This document shows positions 27,241-38,034 of a stretch of DNA of 64,000 nucleotides, piece after piece (the first letter of the stretch is position 1; each line of letters opens with the position of its first letter). Source of the stretch: Dictyobacter vulcani (lineage in GTDB: Bacteria > Chloroflexota > Ktedonobacteria > Ktedonobacterales > Ktedonobacteraceae); contig NZ_BKZW01000003.1 in assembly GCF_008974265.1 (NCBI RefSeq), positions 310,001 through 374,000 on the forward strand, in the 5' to 3' direction. The notes below the pieces were generated by a model. The model was not told the DNA's origin. It was given only the letters and a program-made list of their open reading frames with translations, and searched no databases. The position numbers and the translations under genes are program-made.

Positions 27241-29471
27241 ATGAAATGTGAACGCTGTCAAAAGAATTCCGCCCAGGTCCGCGTTGATCAGATGGTAGAG
27301 GGACGCCGTGAATCCCATTTCCTCTGTCAGTCCTGTGTTGATGAACTGATGCGTCTAATGGAGCAGGCTGATAGTTTTGATGGTCCCGAGACTTCGGGTG
27401 CTCCTTTGGTTTTAATACCAATGGTAACAATACTTCTTCTGCTGCTGCTGCACGCGCTAATAGTGTGAATACTGCGACCGCTGAGCGTCAGGAGACGCAA
27501 AGCAAAACGCCTACTCTGGATAAATATGGTCGTGACCTGACCGGTGAGGCAGCCGCTGGCAAATTAGATCCAGCTGCCGGCCGGGAACGTGAGTTGCGCC
27601 GTATGATCACCATTCTGGGTCGTCGCCAGAAAAACAATCCGGTCCTGATTGGTGAGCCGGGCGTGGGTAAAACCGCCATCGTTGAGGGCCTGGCCCGCAA
27701 AATTCATAGCGGCGATGTGCCGGCTAATCTACGTGGGAAACGGATTATCTCGTTGAACATGGGTAACATGGTTGCCGGTGCCTCTTTCCGTGGTCAGTTT
27801 GAGCAACGTATCAAAGCCATTCTGGAAGAGTTGCGCAATGCTCCTGAGATCATCGTCTTTATCGACGAGTTACATACCGTCGTGGGCGCTGGTGCTTCAG
27901 AAGGCTCGGTGGGCGCTGCGGATATGATCAAGCCAGCCCTGGCCCGTGGCGAACTGCGCTGTATCGGTGCCACCACGCTGGATGAGTATCGCAAACATAT
28001 CGAGAAAGATGCCGCACTGGAGCGTCGCTTCCAGCCGGTGAAAGTGGATGAGCCTTCGGTAGACGAGGCGATCCAGATGTTGCGCCTGTTGCGTCCGCAT
28101 TATGAAGAGCACCATGGGGTCAGCATTACCGATGAAGCTATCGAAGCTGCAGTCAAGCTCTCTGATCGCTATATCAGTGATCGTTTCTTGCCCGACAAAG
28201 CCATCGACGTGATGGATGAGGCCGGTTCCGCTATGGTCATGGAGGCCAACGAAAAAGGTCTGGCCAGCCCATCCGCACTGGAAAAAGAGTTGGCGGAACT
28301 GCAGGAACAGAAAGAGGCGGCGGCTGAGGCTGAGGATTATGAGCAGGCGGCTAAACTACGTCAGCAGGAGTTGTTGACGCTGGAGAAGCTCACAAAGGCT
28401 CGCTCTGAGTCGGAGACAACGTTCTCCTTACTGGTCACTCCTGAGCAGATCGCGCAGGTGGTTGAGCTGTGGACCGGTGTACCTGTGACACAGATGCTGG
28501 ATAGTGAGCGCAAGAATCTCTTGACCCTGGAAACTGATCTACGCCAGCGTGTGATTGGTCAGGACGAGGCGATCAAGGCCGTGGCAAAATCGATCCGCCG
28601 CTCACGTGCCGGACTGAAAGATCCCAAACGCCCGATCGGGTCCTTCCTGTTCCTGGGACCAACCGGTGTTGGTAAGACCGAACTGGCGAAGGCTCTCTCC
28701 GCCGAACTTTTCGGTGGTGAGGAGCACATGATCCGGCTGGATATGTCGGAATATATGGAGCCACATACCGTCTCACGTCTGTTTGGGAGCCCTCCGGGCT
28801 ATGTCGGTCATGATGATGGTGGACAGCTCACCGAGCAGGTGCGCCGCCGACCCTATAGCGTGATCCTGCTGGACGAGATTGAGAAGGCACATCCTGAAGT
28901 CTTCAACTCCCTGTTGCAGATCCTGGACGATGGTCGTCTGACCGATGGTCAGGGACGTACGGTGGACTTCAAGAATACCGTGGTGATCATGACCAGTAAT
29001 GCTGGTAGCGCCGATCTCAAGCGTGCGGTCAACATGGGCTTCAATACTCGTAAGGGCGAGGAAGCTAAAATTGAGCAGCACGAGGTGATGCGCTCCAAGG
29101 CTATGGCTGGCTTGAAGCAAGCGTTCCGACCGGAGTTCATCAACCGTATCGACCAGATTGTGGTTTTCCACACGCTGGATCGTGAGAATCTGTATCAGAT
29201 CGTTGACCTGATGCTCGATCAGGTGCGGCAGCGCTTGCAGGAGCAACAGATCGAACTGCTCGTCAATGACGAGGTGCGCGACTTCTTACTGGAAGTCGGC
29301 TTCGACGAAGAGTATGGAGCACGTCCACTGCGCCGTGCTATCCAGAGCTACGTCGATGATGCTTTGGCCGACGCCATCCTGGATGGAACCATTGCCAGTG
29401 GCAAGCAGGCTCAGTTGACCATGGTTGATGGCAAGATTATCGTGCAGGCAGCAGCGTCTGTCCTGGCGTAA
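27241..29471 (+). CDS. ClpE-like AAA+ chaperone, copy 1 (frameshift near 27405)
   Basis: This is a Clp/Hsp100 unfoldase of about 743 residues that would feed ClpP. The N-terminus carries a zinc finger (C3, C6, C29, C32: CERC and CQSC) as in ClpE and McsA. The first frame runs off at 27468, but the neighbouring frame upstream of 27465 reads FGFNTNGNNTSS, which follows SGAP if one C is restored; copy 2 has exactly that extra C. The AAA1 domain has GEPGVGKT and VFIDELHTVVGAG. A UVR-like coiled coil follows (EAAAEAEDYEQAAKLRQQEL). AAA2 has GPTGVGKTELAKAL and VILLDEIEKAHPEV. No Clp_N repeats are present. It is controlled by CIRCE-like operators and followed by copy 2. Confidence 0.85.
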
Positions 29472-29509
29472 TCTGACTCAGCCATTAAAAATATCCTTGT
29501 AGTTTAAGG

Positions 29510-29542
29510 CGAACGAGAAAGTTGCATCTGCTTTCTCGTTCG
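29510..29542 (+). terminator. hairpin after clp copy 1
   Basis: CGAACGAGAAAG at 29510-29521 and its perfect complement at 29531-29542 form a 12-bp stem with a nine-base loop, followed by a T-rich tail. Confidence 0.65.
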
Positions 29543-29761
29543 TTGCTATTTGCAGCCGTTTGGGTTAGCACTACATCCAGATTTCATATTTGTGCGTACA
29601 ACATAGAAAGTGGCTCGCGAACTAACTCCATGGACAACTTTTTCCTACACAAACACAAGCGAGCGCCACAGGCGGGAGGTCGTAGCCCAATAAAATTAAA
29701 TATGCCATGAACTCATTCAAAAATGGAATAATTGTTTGAAGCCGGCTGTTATCATAACCAA

Positions 29762-29788
29762 CTGGCAATCTTATTATAAGAGTGCTAA
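29762..29788. promoter_or_regulatory. CIRCE-like HrcA operator of clp copy 2
   Basis: CTGGCAATC-N9-GAGTGCTAA: the right half is perfect and the left half has three mismatches against TTAGCACTC. It lies 180 bases before the gene start. Confidence 0.7.
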
Positions 29789-29967
29789 AAATGGGAATAA
29801 ACCTTTTATGTCAATAGTTATAAATAAATGAATAAGCAATAGAAAAATCTGGTGTGAGGGCTAAGAAATCAGCCCTACTCTTTATTCATTGCCTGTTACA
29901 TAATCTCGTGGAGATCCCAAAATCGAGATTTCCGCCGCAAATATAAAAGTGAGGAGCATATAATTTC

Positions 29968-32212
29968 ATGAAGTGTGAACGCTGTCAGAAAAATCCTGCC
30001 CAGGTTCGCGTTGAAGCAATGGTGAATGGAAAACGTGAATCCCATTTCCTTTGCCAGAGCTGCGTAGAAGAATTAATGAGTGAGTTGAACCAGACGGGCG
30101 GTCTCGGTGATTCTGATTTCGCCGGTGCTCCCTTTGGTTTTGCTGCGAATAATGATAAATCTTTCGCCTCGGCCGCTCGTGCCGGTGGAGTCAATACAGC
30201 TACCGCTGAAAAACAAAACAAGCACAGTAAGACGCCCACCCTTGATCAGTATGGTCGCGACTGACCGATGAAGCAGCCGCAAATTAGATCAGCAATCATG
30301 AGACTGACGATCCAGCTGCTGGCCGGAACGTGAGTTGCGCCGTATGATCACCATTCTGGGCCGTCGCCAGAAAAATAATCCGGTCCTGATCGGTGAGCCG
30401 GGCGTGGGTAAAACCGCCATTGTTGAGGGCCTGGCCCGTAAAATTCAGAGTGGTGATGTGCCAGCCACGTTACGCAATAAACGTATTGTTTCGCTGAATA
30501 TCGGTGGTATGATCGCCGGAGCGATGTTCCGTGGTCAGTTTGAGCAGCGCATCAAATCTATTCTGGAAGAGTTGCGCGACGCGCCCGATACCATCGTCTT
30601 TATCGACGAACTCCATAGCGTTGTAGGAGCCGGTGCTGCTGAAGGTTCCGTGGGTGCCGCGGATATGATCAAGCCAGCCCTGGCCCGTGGCGAACTGCGC
30701 TGTATCGGTGCCACCACGCTGGATGAGTATCGCAAACATATCGAGAAAGATGCCGCGCTGGAGCGCCGCTTCCAGCCGGTGAAAGTAGATGAGCCTTCGG
30801 TGGAAGAAGCCATCCAGATGTTGCACCTGTTGCGTCCACATTATGAGGACCATCATGGGGTCAGCATTACCGATGAAGCCATCGAAGCCGCGGTCAAGCT
30901 CTCTGATCGTTATATCAATGATCGTTTCCTGCCGGATAAAGCCATCGATGTGATGGATGAGGCTGGTTCCGCCATGGTGTTGGAAGCTGACGAAAAAGGC
31001 CTGGTCAGTCCGACCGCGCTGGAAAAAGAGCTGGCGCATGTACAGGAACAAAAAGAGGCGGCGGCTGAAGCTGAGGACTATGAGCAGGCTGCCAGCTTGC
31101 GTCAACAAGAACTGGTCGTGATGCGCAAACTGGAGCGAGCTCGTAAGAGCGGTGACGCCAGCGTCTCCTTGCTGGTGACGCCTGAGCAGATCGCGCAGGT
31201 TGTTGAGTTGTGGACCGGTGTGCCCGTGACACAGATGCTGGACAGTGAGCGTACGAACCTGTTGTCGCTGGAAACTGATCTACGCCAGCGTGTCGTTGGT
31301 CAGGATGAGGCGATTACGGCGGTGGCAAAATCGATCCGCCGCTCACGTGCCGGACTGAAAGATCCCAAACGTCCGATTGGTTCCTTCCTGTTCCTGGGAC
31401 CGACCGGTGTTGGTAAGACCGAACTAGCGAAAGCACTCTCCGCCGAACTTTTCGGAGGTGAGGACCATCTGATCCGTATGGATATGTCGGAATACATGGA
31501 GCCACATACCGTCTCACGTCTGTTCGGGAGCCCTCCGGGCTATGTCGGTCATGATGATGGTGGACAGCTCACCGAGCAGGTACGCCGCCGACCCTATAGC
31601 GTGATCCTGCTGGACGAGGTCGAGAAGGCTCATCCTGAAGTCTTCAACTCCCTGTTGCAGATCCTGGATGATGGTCGTCTGACCGATGGTCAGGGACGCA
31701 CGGTAGACTTTAAGAATACCGTGGTGATCATGACCAGTAATGCTGGTAGCGCCGATCTCAAACGTGCCGTCAACATGGGTTTTAATAATCGCAAGGGTGA
31801 TGATGCCAGAGATGAGCAGCATGAGGTGATGCGCTCCAAGGCGATGGAAGGCTTGAAGCAGGCGTTCCGGCCGGAGTTCATCAACCGTATCGACCAGATT
31901 GTGGTTTTCCACACGCTGGATCGTGAGAATCTGTACCAGATTGTTGACCTGATGCTCGATCAGGTGCGACAGCGCTTGCAGGAGCAGAATATTACCTTGA
32001 GTGTTGATGATATCGTCCGTGACTTCCTGCTGGAAGTGGGCTTCGACGAAGAGTATGGAGCACGTCCATTACGCCGTGCCATCCAGAGCTACGTCGATGA
32101 TGCCCTGGCCGACGCCATCCTGGATGGAACCATGGCCAGTGGTCAGCAGGCACGCTTAGTGGTCGAAGATGGCAAGATCGTTGTTCACGCCGAAGAGGTA
32201 GTGAGCGCGTAA
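29968..32212 (+). CDS. ClpE-like AAA+ chaperone, copy 2 (indels at 30250-30320)
   Basis: This copy has the same architecture as copy 1: N-terminal zinc finger (MKCERCQKNPAQVRV, then LCQSCVEELM), linker, AAA1 (GEPGVGKT, IDELHSVVGAG), coiled coil (EAAAEAEDYEQAASLRQQEL) and AAA2 (GPTGVGKT, LLDEVEKAHPEV). The N-terminal frame ends at 30264, and the main frame starts only at about 30335. Against copy 1 the gap region lacks single C and G bases and a few more, and carries about 22 extra bases, so the join is damaged. The AAA core is nearly identical to copy 1, the linkers differ, and the C-terminal tail (HAEEVVSA) differs. The ATG follows GTGAGGAG. It is probably a recent tandem duplicate under CIRCE-like control. 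Confidence 0.8.
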
Positions 32213-32252
32213 GCCAGCGGACCCAAAAGAATACATTTTCAATGTATGTTGA

Positions 32253-32289
32253 GAGCCAGATTGCTGCAAAGCAACCTGGCTCTTTTTTT
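32253..32289 (+). terminator. rho-independent terminator of clp copy 2
   Basis: GAGCCAG-A-TTGC at 32253-32264 pairs with GCAA-C-CTGGCTC at 32271-32282 and is followed by seven T. Confidence 0.9.
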
Positions 32290-32318
32290 ATATCGTTATT
32301 CTTAAATCTTCGGTGATC

Positions 32319-34250
32319 TTATTCCTCGGATACGGGTGACGCATCTACTTGCACTTTGGTTGGCTCAGCAGTCGGAACATAACTTGCCCGAACGTGATCT
32401 GGACGTTCGAGCCTGGGTATTGCCTCAAGCAGCAACTGTGTGTACTCGTTTGTAGGTTGGCGAATTACTGTTTTGGCTGCTCCCTGTTCCACCACATGTC
32501 CTTGATTGAGTACCAGTATCTCGTCCGAGAGGAGACGGGCACTCAGCAGGTCATGGGTGATATAGAGCATAGCAATCTTGCGTTCACGCACCAGTTTGTC
32601 GAGTAGTTGCAGGATCTCAGCGCGGATCGACACATCCAGCATCGAGATTGGCTCGTCGGCTATGATGATATCCGGATCAGGAGCCAGTGCGCGGGCCACA
32701 ACCACGCGCTGGCGCTGTCCACCTGACAATTGATGGGCCATCTTGGTCTCGAACTGCTCGGCGGGAGTTAGTCCGACGGTCTCCAGCAACTCGCGTACCT
32801 TCTGGCGGGCCTGCGCTGCATTGAGTTTGCCATAGTTCATTAAGGGGCGCATCAACAGATACTGGATAGTATGAACCGGATTCAGGGCCGAAAACGGATC
32901 CTGGAAAACATACTGCACGTGTTTCCGATAGTTGTGAATACCGCGTCCTTTGAGCTTGTCCACGCGGGTTTCGCCAAACCATATGGCTCCACTGGTTGGA
33001 TATTCGGTGCCCGTAATCATACGGGCAATTGTTGTTTTGCCACTACCACTCTGGCCCACTAATCCAGTCACTTTTCCTGACCGCAGATTGAATGAGACAT
33101 CGTTGACTGCGTTCATGGATGTCGTTTTGAAACCTGCTCTGCGCTGGTAGGTCTTGCTCACATTTTCGACCCGCAGGACCTCTTCGCCTTCCAGCTTCAT
33201 GGCCTTATGCGATGTTGCTTCAGAGAACGCTGCATCGAGCAATTTCGGTCCTTCTTCTGAATGCCTGGTGTGATTATGCTGTTCATCATTCCATTGCATC
33301 TGGGCAACATGGCAGGCGGCCTTGCCGTCCCACATTGGTAGTAACTGGGGCTTGGCTTGCCGGCAGAGCGGGATTGCCTCAGGACAGCGGGGTGCATAGG
33401 GGCAGGCTTTAGGGACCCGTGTCAGGTCGGGTGGCCGACCTGGAATGTAGCTGATCTCGACCTCTTCGGCCGCTGGATCAGCATAGGAGCCGAGCAGACC
33501 GTGGGTATAGGGATGGATGGGATGCTTGAGCATGCCATGGGTTGGCGCATCCTCAACCATTTCTCCTGCATACATGACCAGCACCCGGTCGGATACTTCC
33601 AGTACCGTGCCCAGGTCGTGGCTGATCAGCAGGACAGCGAAACCTTGCTCGCGCTGCAAGGTGCGCAAGTTGTGCATGATCTCTTTTTGCACCAGCACAT
33701 CCAGGCCGGTTGTGGGCTCGTCAAGGATGACCAGCTTGGGTTTCAGTGCCAGGGCCAATGCCAGCGCTACTCGTTGTTTCATGCCACCCGATAATTCATG
33801 TGGATAATAGCGCATGAAAGAAGGATCTATCTTGACCATCTGTAGCAGCTCACCGATCCGGTCATGGATCTGTGAGTTGCTCAGGTCGGACTTCTCCGCC
33901 ATCACATCCTGGAACTGCGCCTCGATCCTGGTGACAGGATTCAAGGAGTTCATACTGCTCTGGAATACCGTAGAGAAGTCGCGCCAGCGCATCTGGCGTA
34001 ATTCTTCGTCGGGTAGGGTTGTCAATTCTTTGCCTTCAAAGCGCACGCTTCCAGCGGTGATGCGTCCAGGCGGGAGCAGCAATTTCAGGATGGCGTTGCC
34101 CAGCGTGGACTTGCCACTGCCAGACTCGCCGACCAGCCCGACAAATTCTCCAGCATTGAGCTCAAAGTTGACGTTGCGCACCGCGAATAGGGGCGGGCGC
34201 TGCTTTGTGGCATAAGTTACGTCAAGATTCTCGACTTCAAGCAGAGCCAT
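32319..34250 (-). CDS. fused double ABC ATPase of an oligopeptide-type importer (DppD-DppF)
   Basis: The 643-residue protein contains two complete ABC ATPase domains that are usually separate. The first has Walker A GESGSGKSTLGN, signature ELSGGMKQRVALA, Walker B KLVILDEP, and the oligopeptide-type C-terminal part with Cys-rich motif (ACPYAPRCPEAIPLCRQ). The second has GQSGSGKTTIAR and QLSGGQRQRVVVA with DIIIADEP. Start ATG 34250 follows AGAGGAG. It is the last gene of the operon SBP-permease-permease-ATPase and begins four bases after the permease gene. Import of short oligomers is the family role; the linked ROK and GH35 genes point to oligosaccharides rather than peptides. Confidence 0.9.
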   Translation of the reverse strand: MALLEVENLDVTYATKQRPPLFAVRNVNFELNAGEFVGLVGESGSGKSTLGNAILKLLLPPGRITAGSVRFEGKELTTLPDEELRQMRWRDFSTVFQSSMNSLNPVTRIEAQFQDVMAEKSDLSNSQIHDRIGELLQMVKIDPSFMRYYPHELSGGMKQRVALALALALKPKLVILDEPTTGLDVLVQKEIMHNLRTLQREQGFAVLLISHDLGTVLEVSDRVLVMYAGEMVEDAPTHGMLKHPIHPYTHGLLGSYADPAAEEVEISYIPGRPPDLTRVPKACPYAPRCPEAIPLCRQAKPQLLPMWDGKAACHVAQMQWNDEQHNHTRHSEEGPKLLDAAFSEATSHKAMKLEGEEVLRVENVSKTYQRRAGFKTTSMNAVNDVSFNLRSGKVTGLVGQSGSGKTTIARMITGTEYPTSGAIWFGETRVDKLKGRGIHNYRKHVQYVFQDPFSALNPVHTIQYLLMRPLMNYGKLNAAQARQKVRELLETVGLTPAEQFETKMAHQLSGGQRQRVVVARALAPDPDIIIADEPISMLDVSIRAEILQLLDKLVRERKIAMLYITHDLLSARLLSDEILVLNQGHVVEQGAAKTVIRQPTNEYTQLLLEAIPRLERPDHVRASYVPTAEPTKVQVDASPVSEE

Positions 34251-34254
34251 GGTG

Positions 34255-35244
34255 CTACTCCTCTCGTAGTTGTGGATTACTCAGTGCGTCAACGCCGAAG
34301 TTAATCAGCATCAAGCAACTGGTGATCGCGGCCAGTGCCAGACCAGGAGCTACCAGCCAGGCCCACTGACCGGTGATCATTGCTCCACCATTGTTGGCCC
34401 AGTACAGCATCATGCCCCAGCTGATTGTGCTTGGGTCGCCGACACCCAGAAATTCCAGACCGGCCTCGGCACCGATGGCACCAATGGCTGCGCTGATGTA
34501 ACTGAGGACGGTTAGCGACAACATATTCGGCAGAATTTCGCGGAATACTATCCGTAAAGTGCCGTCTCCAGCGAACTGAGCAGAGGTGATGTAGTCACGC
34601 ACGCGTAATGTCAGTACCTGTGAGCGTTTGAAGCGCGCGCCCCAGGCCCAGCCTGTTAAGCCGATGACCAGAATGATAATAGTTGGTCCCTTTACCGGCG
34701 AATAGGCGGCTACTGTGACCATTAATGGTAGTGCGGGAACTACCAGACCGAGATTAATGAAGAACGAGAGAATCTCATCCACGATCCCACCCATATAGCC
34801 AGCCACCATACCAATCACCAGAGCGATGATCGTGGCTAGCCCTCCGCCCAGAGCTCCTACGATCAGCGAGGTACGAGTGCCGTAGATAAGCTGCGAGAAC
34901 ACATCCTGTCCTGCCTGTGTCGTGCCCAGCCAGTGTTGTGAATCAGGCATTTGAGAAGGCCCAAAACTGATATCAGTGGGACTATACGGCGCGAGCACAT
35001 TGGCAAAGATCGCGACCAGAATAAAGAAGAGCAGTAGAATCAGTCCGACTCGTGCTTTACGATTACTCCATATTACCTCGAACCACTCCGGTACGTGACG
35101 CTTGGCCCGCGCTTGTTGGGGCACAACGTCATCATCCTCAGGTTCGAGGATTGGAGGCTCTGGAACTGCGGTGGTTACTCCTTGCGTGACTGTGAGTCCT
35201 TCTTGTTCCAGGGGCTCTTTCAGATTGTGATCTTGCGTATCCAT
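34255..35244 (-). CDS. ABC permease, DppC type
   Basis: The 329-residue inner-membrane protein has a soluble N-terminal stretch of about 70 residues and six helices. It has the BPD_transp_1 domain with FGPSQMPDSQHWLGTTQAGQ, the DppC-type periplasmic loop (HxLGTD region), and the EAA-like motif VRDYITSAQFAGDGTLRI. It abuts the DppB-type gene with no gap (TAA directly followed by ATG), so the two permeases are translated together. Confidence 0.9.
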   Translation of the reverse strand: MDTQDHNLKEPLEQEGLTVTQGVTTAVPEPPILEPEDDDVVPQQARAKRHVPEWFEVIWSNRKARVGLILLLFFILVAIFANVLAPYSPTDISFGPSQMPDSQHWLGTTQAGQDVFSQLIYGTRTSLIVGALGGGLATIIALVIGMVAGYMGGIVDEILSFFINLGLVVPALPLMVTVAAYSPVKGPTIIILVIGLTGWAWGARFKRSQVLTLRVRDYITSAQFAGDGTLRIVFREILPNMLSLTVLSYISAAIGAIGAEAGLEFLGVGDPSTISWGMMLYWANNGGAMITGQWAWLVAPGLALAAITSCLMLINFGVDALSNPQLREE

Positions 35245-36237
35245 TTAGTTTTTCCCCTTTCGCACTCGTGGATCGAGCAAGCCGACCACGAAATCCGCAA
35301 GCAGGTTAGCCAGCAGCATGCCCACAATGGTGAATAGAAGGATGGTCTGCATTAATGGGTAATCACGGTTACCAACCGCCTCGAAAAAGAGTCGGCCCAT
35401 ACCAGGATAGTTGAAGATGGATTCAACTAATACCACACCACCCATAATGCCACCCAGTGACATAGCAAAGCCGGTAACGTTGGGTAGGATCGCGTTGCGG
35501 GCGCTGTAGAGCAGAGCCACCTTCCAGGGTTTCAGCCCTTTGGCGATGGCCAGCCGGGTATAATCCTCGCGGAGGGTCTGTACCATGTTATTGCGCATAC
35601 CCATAATCCAGCCGATGGGTCCGGTAATCAGAATCGAGAGCGCGGGCAGCAACGCGTGCTGCATGATGTCCAGGGTGTAGCCCCAACTCATTTGCCGTGT
35701 GGAGGTCTCGCTGAAACCACCACCCATCGGTAACAACTGGAGTTGGAAGGCAAAGATAAAGAGCAACACCAGTGCGATCCACATATAGGGCAGCGTACCA
35801 ACAAAGCTCAGTCCAACGCTGACAAAGGAATCGAAAATACTATTCCGCTTCCAGGCTGCGAAGGCACCCAGAAGATTGCCAGCGATAAAGCCAATAATAT
35901 TGGTGGTGAGCACCAGTCCCACGGTCCACATGATAGATTGACCGATCAGTGTGGTTACTGGATACGGAAAATAGGTATAAGAGACACCAAACTGTCCGTG
36001 AAACAACAGATTCAAATAGTCTATATACTGCTGAAAGATGTTGCCGCCCGGTATGCCCAGCATCAAGCGGATCGCGTGCAACTGAGCCGGATCGATGGGC
36101 TTATTCTGGCCGGCGAGGCGCCGCACAATATCTTCGGCGGGATCCCCGGGCTCCAGGCGTGGAATAATAAAATTCAAGGTGACTGCTGTCCACAATGTCA
36201 GCAGAAAAAACAGGAAGCGCCGAATAAAGTAGCGCAT
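35245..36237 (-). CDS. ABC permease, DppB type
   Basis: The 330-residue protein has six membrane helices. It begins MRYFIRRFLFFLLTLW, the DppB N-terminal signature, and contains PGDPAEDIVRR, the EAA-like motif LREDYTRLAIAKGLKPWK and the C-terminal NYPGMGRLFFEAVGNRDYP typical of this family. The ATG follows AGGAGGG at eight bases. It is cotranscribed with the DppC-type gene, and a hairpin separates it from the SBP gene upstream. Confidence 0.9.
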   Translation of the reverse strand: MRYFIRRFLFFLLTLWTAVTLNFIIPRLEPGDPAEDIVRRLAGQNKPIDPAQLHAIRLMLGIPGGNIFQQYIDYLNLLFHGQFGVSYTYFPYPVTTLIGQSIMWTVGLVLTTNIIGFIAGNLLGAFAAWKRNSIFDSFVSVGLSFVGTLPYMWIALVLLFIFAFQLQLLPMGGGFSETSTRQMSWGYTLDIMQHALLPALSILITGPIGWIMGMRNNMVQTLREDYTRLAIAKGLKPWKVALLYSARNAILPNVTGFAMSLGGIMGGVVLVESIFNYPGMGRLFFEAVGNRDYPLMQTILLFTIVGMLLANLLADFVVGLLDPRVRKGKN

Positions 36238-36330
36238 TGTGGGTTCCCTCCTCCCAATAGGGTGGCGTGATATGGGTTATCACGCCGTAAGACAATCTAC
36301 AATCCAGTCGCACATGGACTGAATATCAGA

Positions 36331-36360
36331 GAGGGATGCGCACGGATGCGCGCACCCCTC
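36331..36360 (-). terminator. hairpin downstream of the SBP gene
   Basis: GAGGGATGCGC at 36331-36341 and GCGCACCCCTC at 36350-36360 pair with one mismatch. No T run follows, so it is more likely a stabilising or attenuating stem that raises SBP over permease expression. Confidence 0.5.
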
Positions 36361-36366
36361 AGACCA

Positions 36367-38034
36367 CTACTTGCCGGGTTGGCTATTCGTGTTTTGTCTT
36401 AAATGGGTCAGCATAAGCAGCGTGTCAGCAGGTTTACAGTATGGATTGTTGGAATCGGGCCAGCCAACAGCCTTCCTTGTACTGAACTCGAACCAGTTTG
36501 CTCCATACCACAGCGGGACATCGGGGAATTGCTCGTAGCTTAACTGGGCCAGTTGAGCCACAACCTTTTTCTGCTCATCAGGAGTTACAGCCTGCTGGAG
36601 TTGATCGCGCAACTTATCGGCTGCTGGATTCTTATAGTGAATATAGTTCACAGTTGGGAGTGAGCGGCTATCGAGATACTCGTAATTCTCGTACATGCTA
36701 CAGGAGCCACCATGCACACTAAAGATCATGTCATAGTTCGCGGCTGCGCGTTGTGACTCAACAATATCGGGTGAAGGTGTCTGTACGTTTACCGTAAAGC
36801 CCATGGCGCTGAGGTTACTCTGAACGATCTGAGCAGCCTGAATCCAGTCAGTCCAGCCGTTCTGTACCAGGAAAGTGATATTAATGGGCTTACCATCTTT
36901 GCCCAGGATCTTGCCACTGCTATCCTTTTTGTAGCCAGCTTTTGTAAGGATATCCAGGGCCTGCTTTTGATCGTAGGTGAAGATACCTTTGTTGGGCATG
37001 TTACTGGGCAGGAAACTTTCCTGACCTGGGACCGACAGACCACTCTGACTGGCGGATTTAACATAGCCGAACTCGGCCTTCTGGGAGATTTGATCGCGAT
37101 TAATCGCATATGCCATCGCATGGCGGAATTCAGGATCGTTGTAAGGCGCCTTGGTCAGGTTCATACCGAGCGAGATTTCGCCGCCAGCCGGGAACCAGTA
37201 GTGATTATTGTTTGGATCTCGGGCTACATAGGCTTTCTGGATGTCAGGCATGAATATGGCGTTCCAGTCATACCCGCCGCGTACCAGTTTGAGGTCTTCA
37301 ACTTGATTAACCTCTTCCTTAGAGAAGACCAGATGTGCGACCTTGATCTTATCGGCCTGCCAGTAGCTCGGATTGCGTTTGAGTACCAGCTGTTCCTGGT
37401 TAAAGCTCTCAACCTGGAATGGTCCGGTTCCGATTGGTTTTTCGTCGGTGTACTTTACTGGATCACTGACTTTTTCCCAGACGTGTTTGGAAACGATATC
37501 CTGCTTAATAACTTTCTCAAACATTGCCACAGAGGGTGTTTTGAATTTGAGGGTAACCTGATTGCCCTGGGCTGTGACTGTATTCAGGCTGGTCCAGAGT
37601 CCGTTGGTGTCGAGGGCAGGGAACTTATGGATCAGATTCATGGTAAAGACGACGTCATCGGCGCTAAAAGCCTGACCATCATTCCACTTCACACCATCAC
37701 GGAGAGTGAAAACGAGCGTCTTTGCATCCTGCCACTTATAGTCAGTGGCCAGCCAGGGGTTTACATGGCAGGAGTAAGTGTCCTCAACCATGAGGGGCTC
37801 ATAGACATAGCCTGCATTGATAGGTATTAATGCAGTGGCCGAAAAAGGATTGTAGTTGACCTGTGGATTGGAGCCGCCACCGAAGGCGCCACCATTAAGG
37901 GTCTCGATCATACCGTTACCGCCCGCGGGCTGCTTGGCATTTCCCTGATTTTGAGAATTTCCGCACGCTGAGACAATTACTAACAGCAGCAGCAGTAGAG
38001 ATGTGAGGGAAAATAAACGGCGTTGTCTGTCCAT
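36367..38034 (-). CDS. extracellular solute-binding lipoprotein (SBP family 5)
   Basis: The N-terminus is a lipoprotein signal: basic start, hydrophobic core and lipobox VSAC with Cys24. It is followed by a long family-5 binding protein of about 556 residues. Visible family blocks are EPLMVEDTYSCHVNPWLATD, FTLRDGVKWNDGQAF-type and YTDEKPIGTGPFQVESF. The start ATG 38034 has AAAGGTAAACGTG upstream. It leads the operon with DppB, DppC and the fused ATPase. This family binds peptides or, in several bacteria, oligosaccharides; the ROK and GH35 neighbours make an oligosaccharide more likely. Confidence 0.9.
   Translation of the reverse strand: MDRQRRLFSLTSLLLLLLVIVSACGNSQNQGNAKQPAGGNGMIETLNGGAFGGGSNPQVNYNPFSATALIPINAGYVYEPLMVEDTYSCHVNPWLATDYKWQDAKTLVFTLRDGVKWNDGQAFSADDVVFTMNLIHKFPALDTNGLWTSLNTVTAQGNQVTLKFKTPSVAMFEKVIKQDIVSKHVWEKVSDPVKYTDEKPIGTGPFQVESFNQEQLVLKRNPSYWQADKIKVAHLVFSKEEVNQVEDLKLVRGGYDWNAIFMPDIQKAYVARDPNNNHYWFPAGGEISLGMNLTKAPYNDPEFRHAMAYAINRDQISQKAEFGYVKSASQSGLSVPGQESFLPSNMPNKGIFTYDQKQALDILTKAGYKKDSSGKILGKDGKPINITFLVQNGWTDWIQAAQIVQSNLSAMGFTVNVQTPSPDIVESQRAAANYDMIFSVHGGSCSMYENYEYLDSRSLPTVNYIHYKNPAADKLRDQLQQAVTPDEQKKVVAQLAQLSYEQFPDVPLWYGANWFEFSTRKAVGWPDSNNPYCKPADTLLMLTHLRQNTNSQPGK

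Larger units (their letters stand above)
29472..29967. other. intergenic region between the two clp copies
   Basis: It holds the terminator at 29510-29542, no supported gene, and the CIRCE-like operator at 29762-29788. A conserved block (GCTAAAAATGGGAATAAA, then TTATAAATAAATGAAT) also occurs upstream of copy 1, so the promoter region was duplicated with the gene. Confidence 0.6.

Noticed and set aside
29522..29710. 62-codon frame between the clp genes
   Set aside because: It starts within the terminator hairpin and has no ribosome site.
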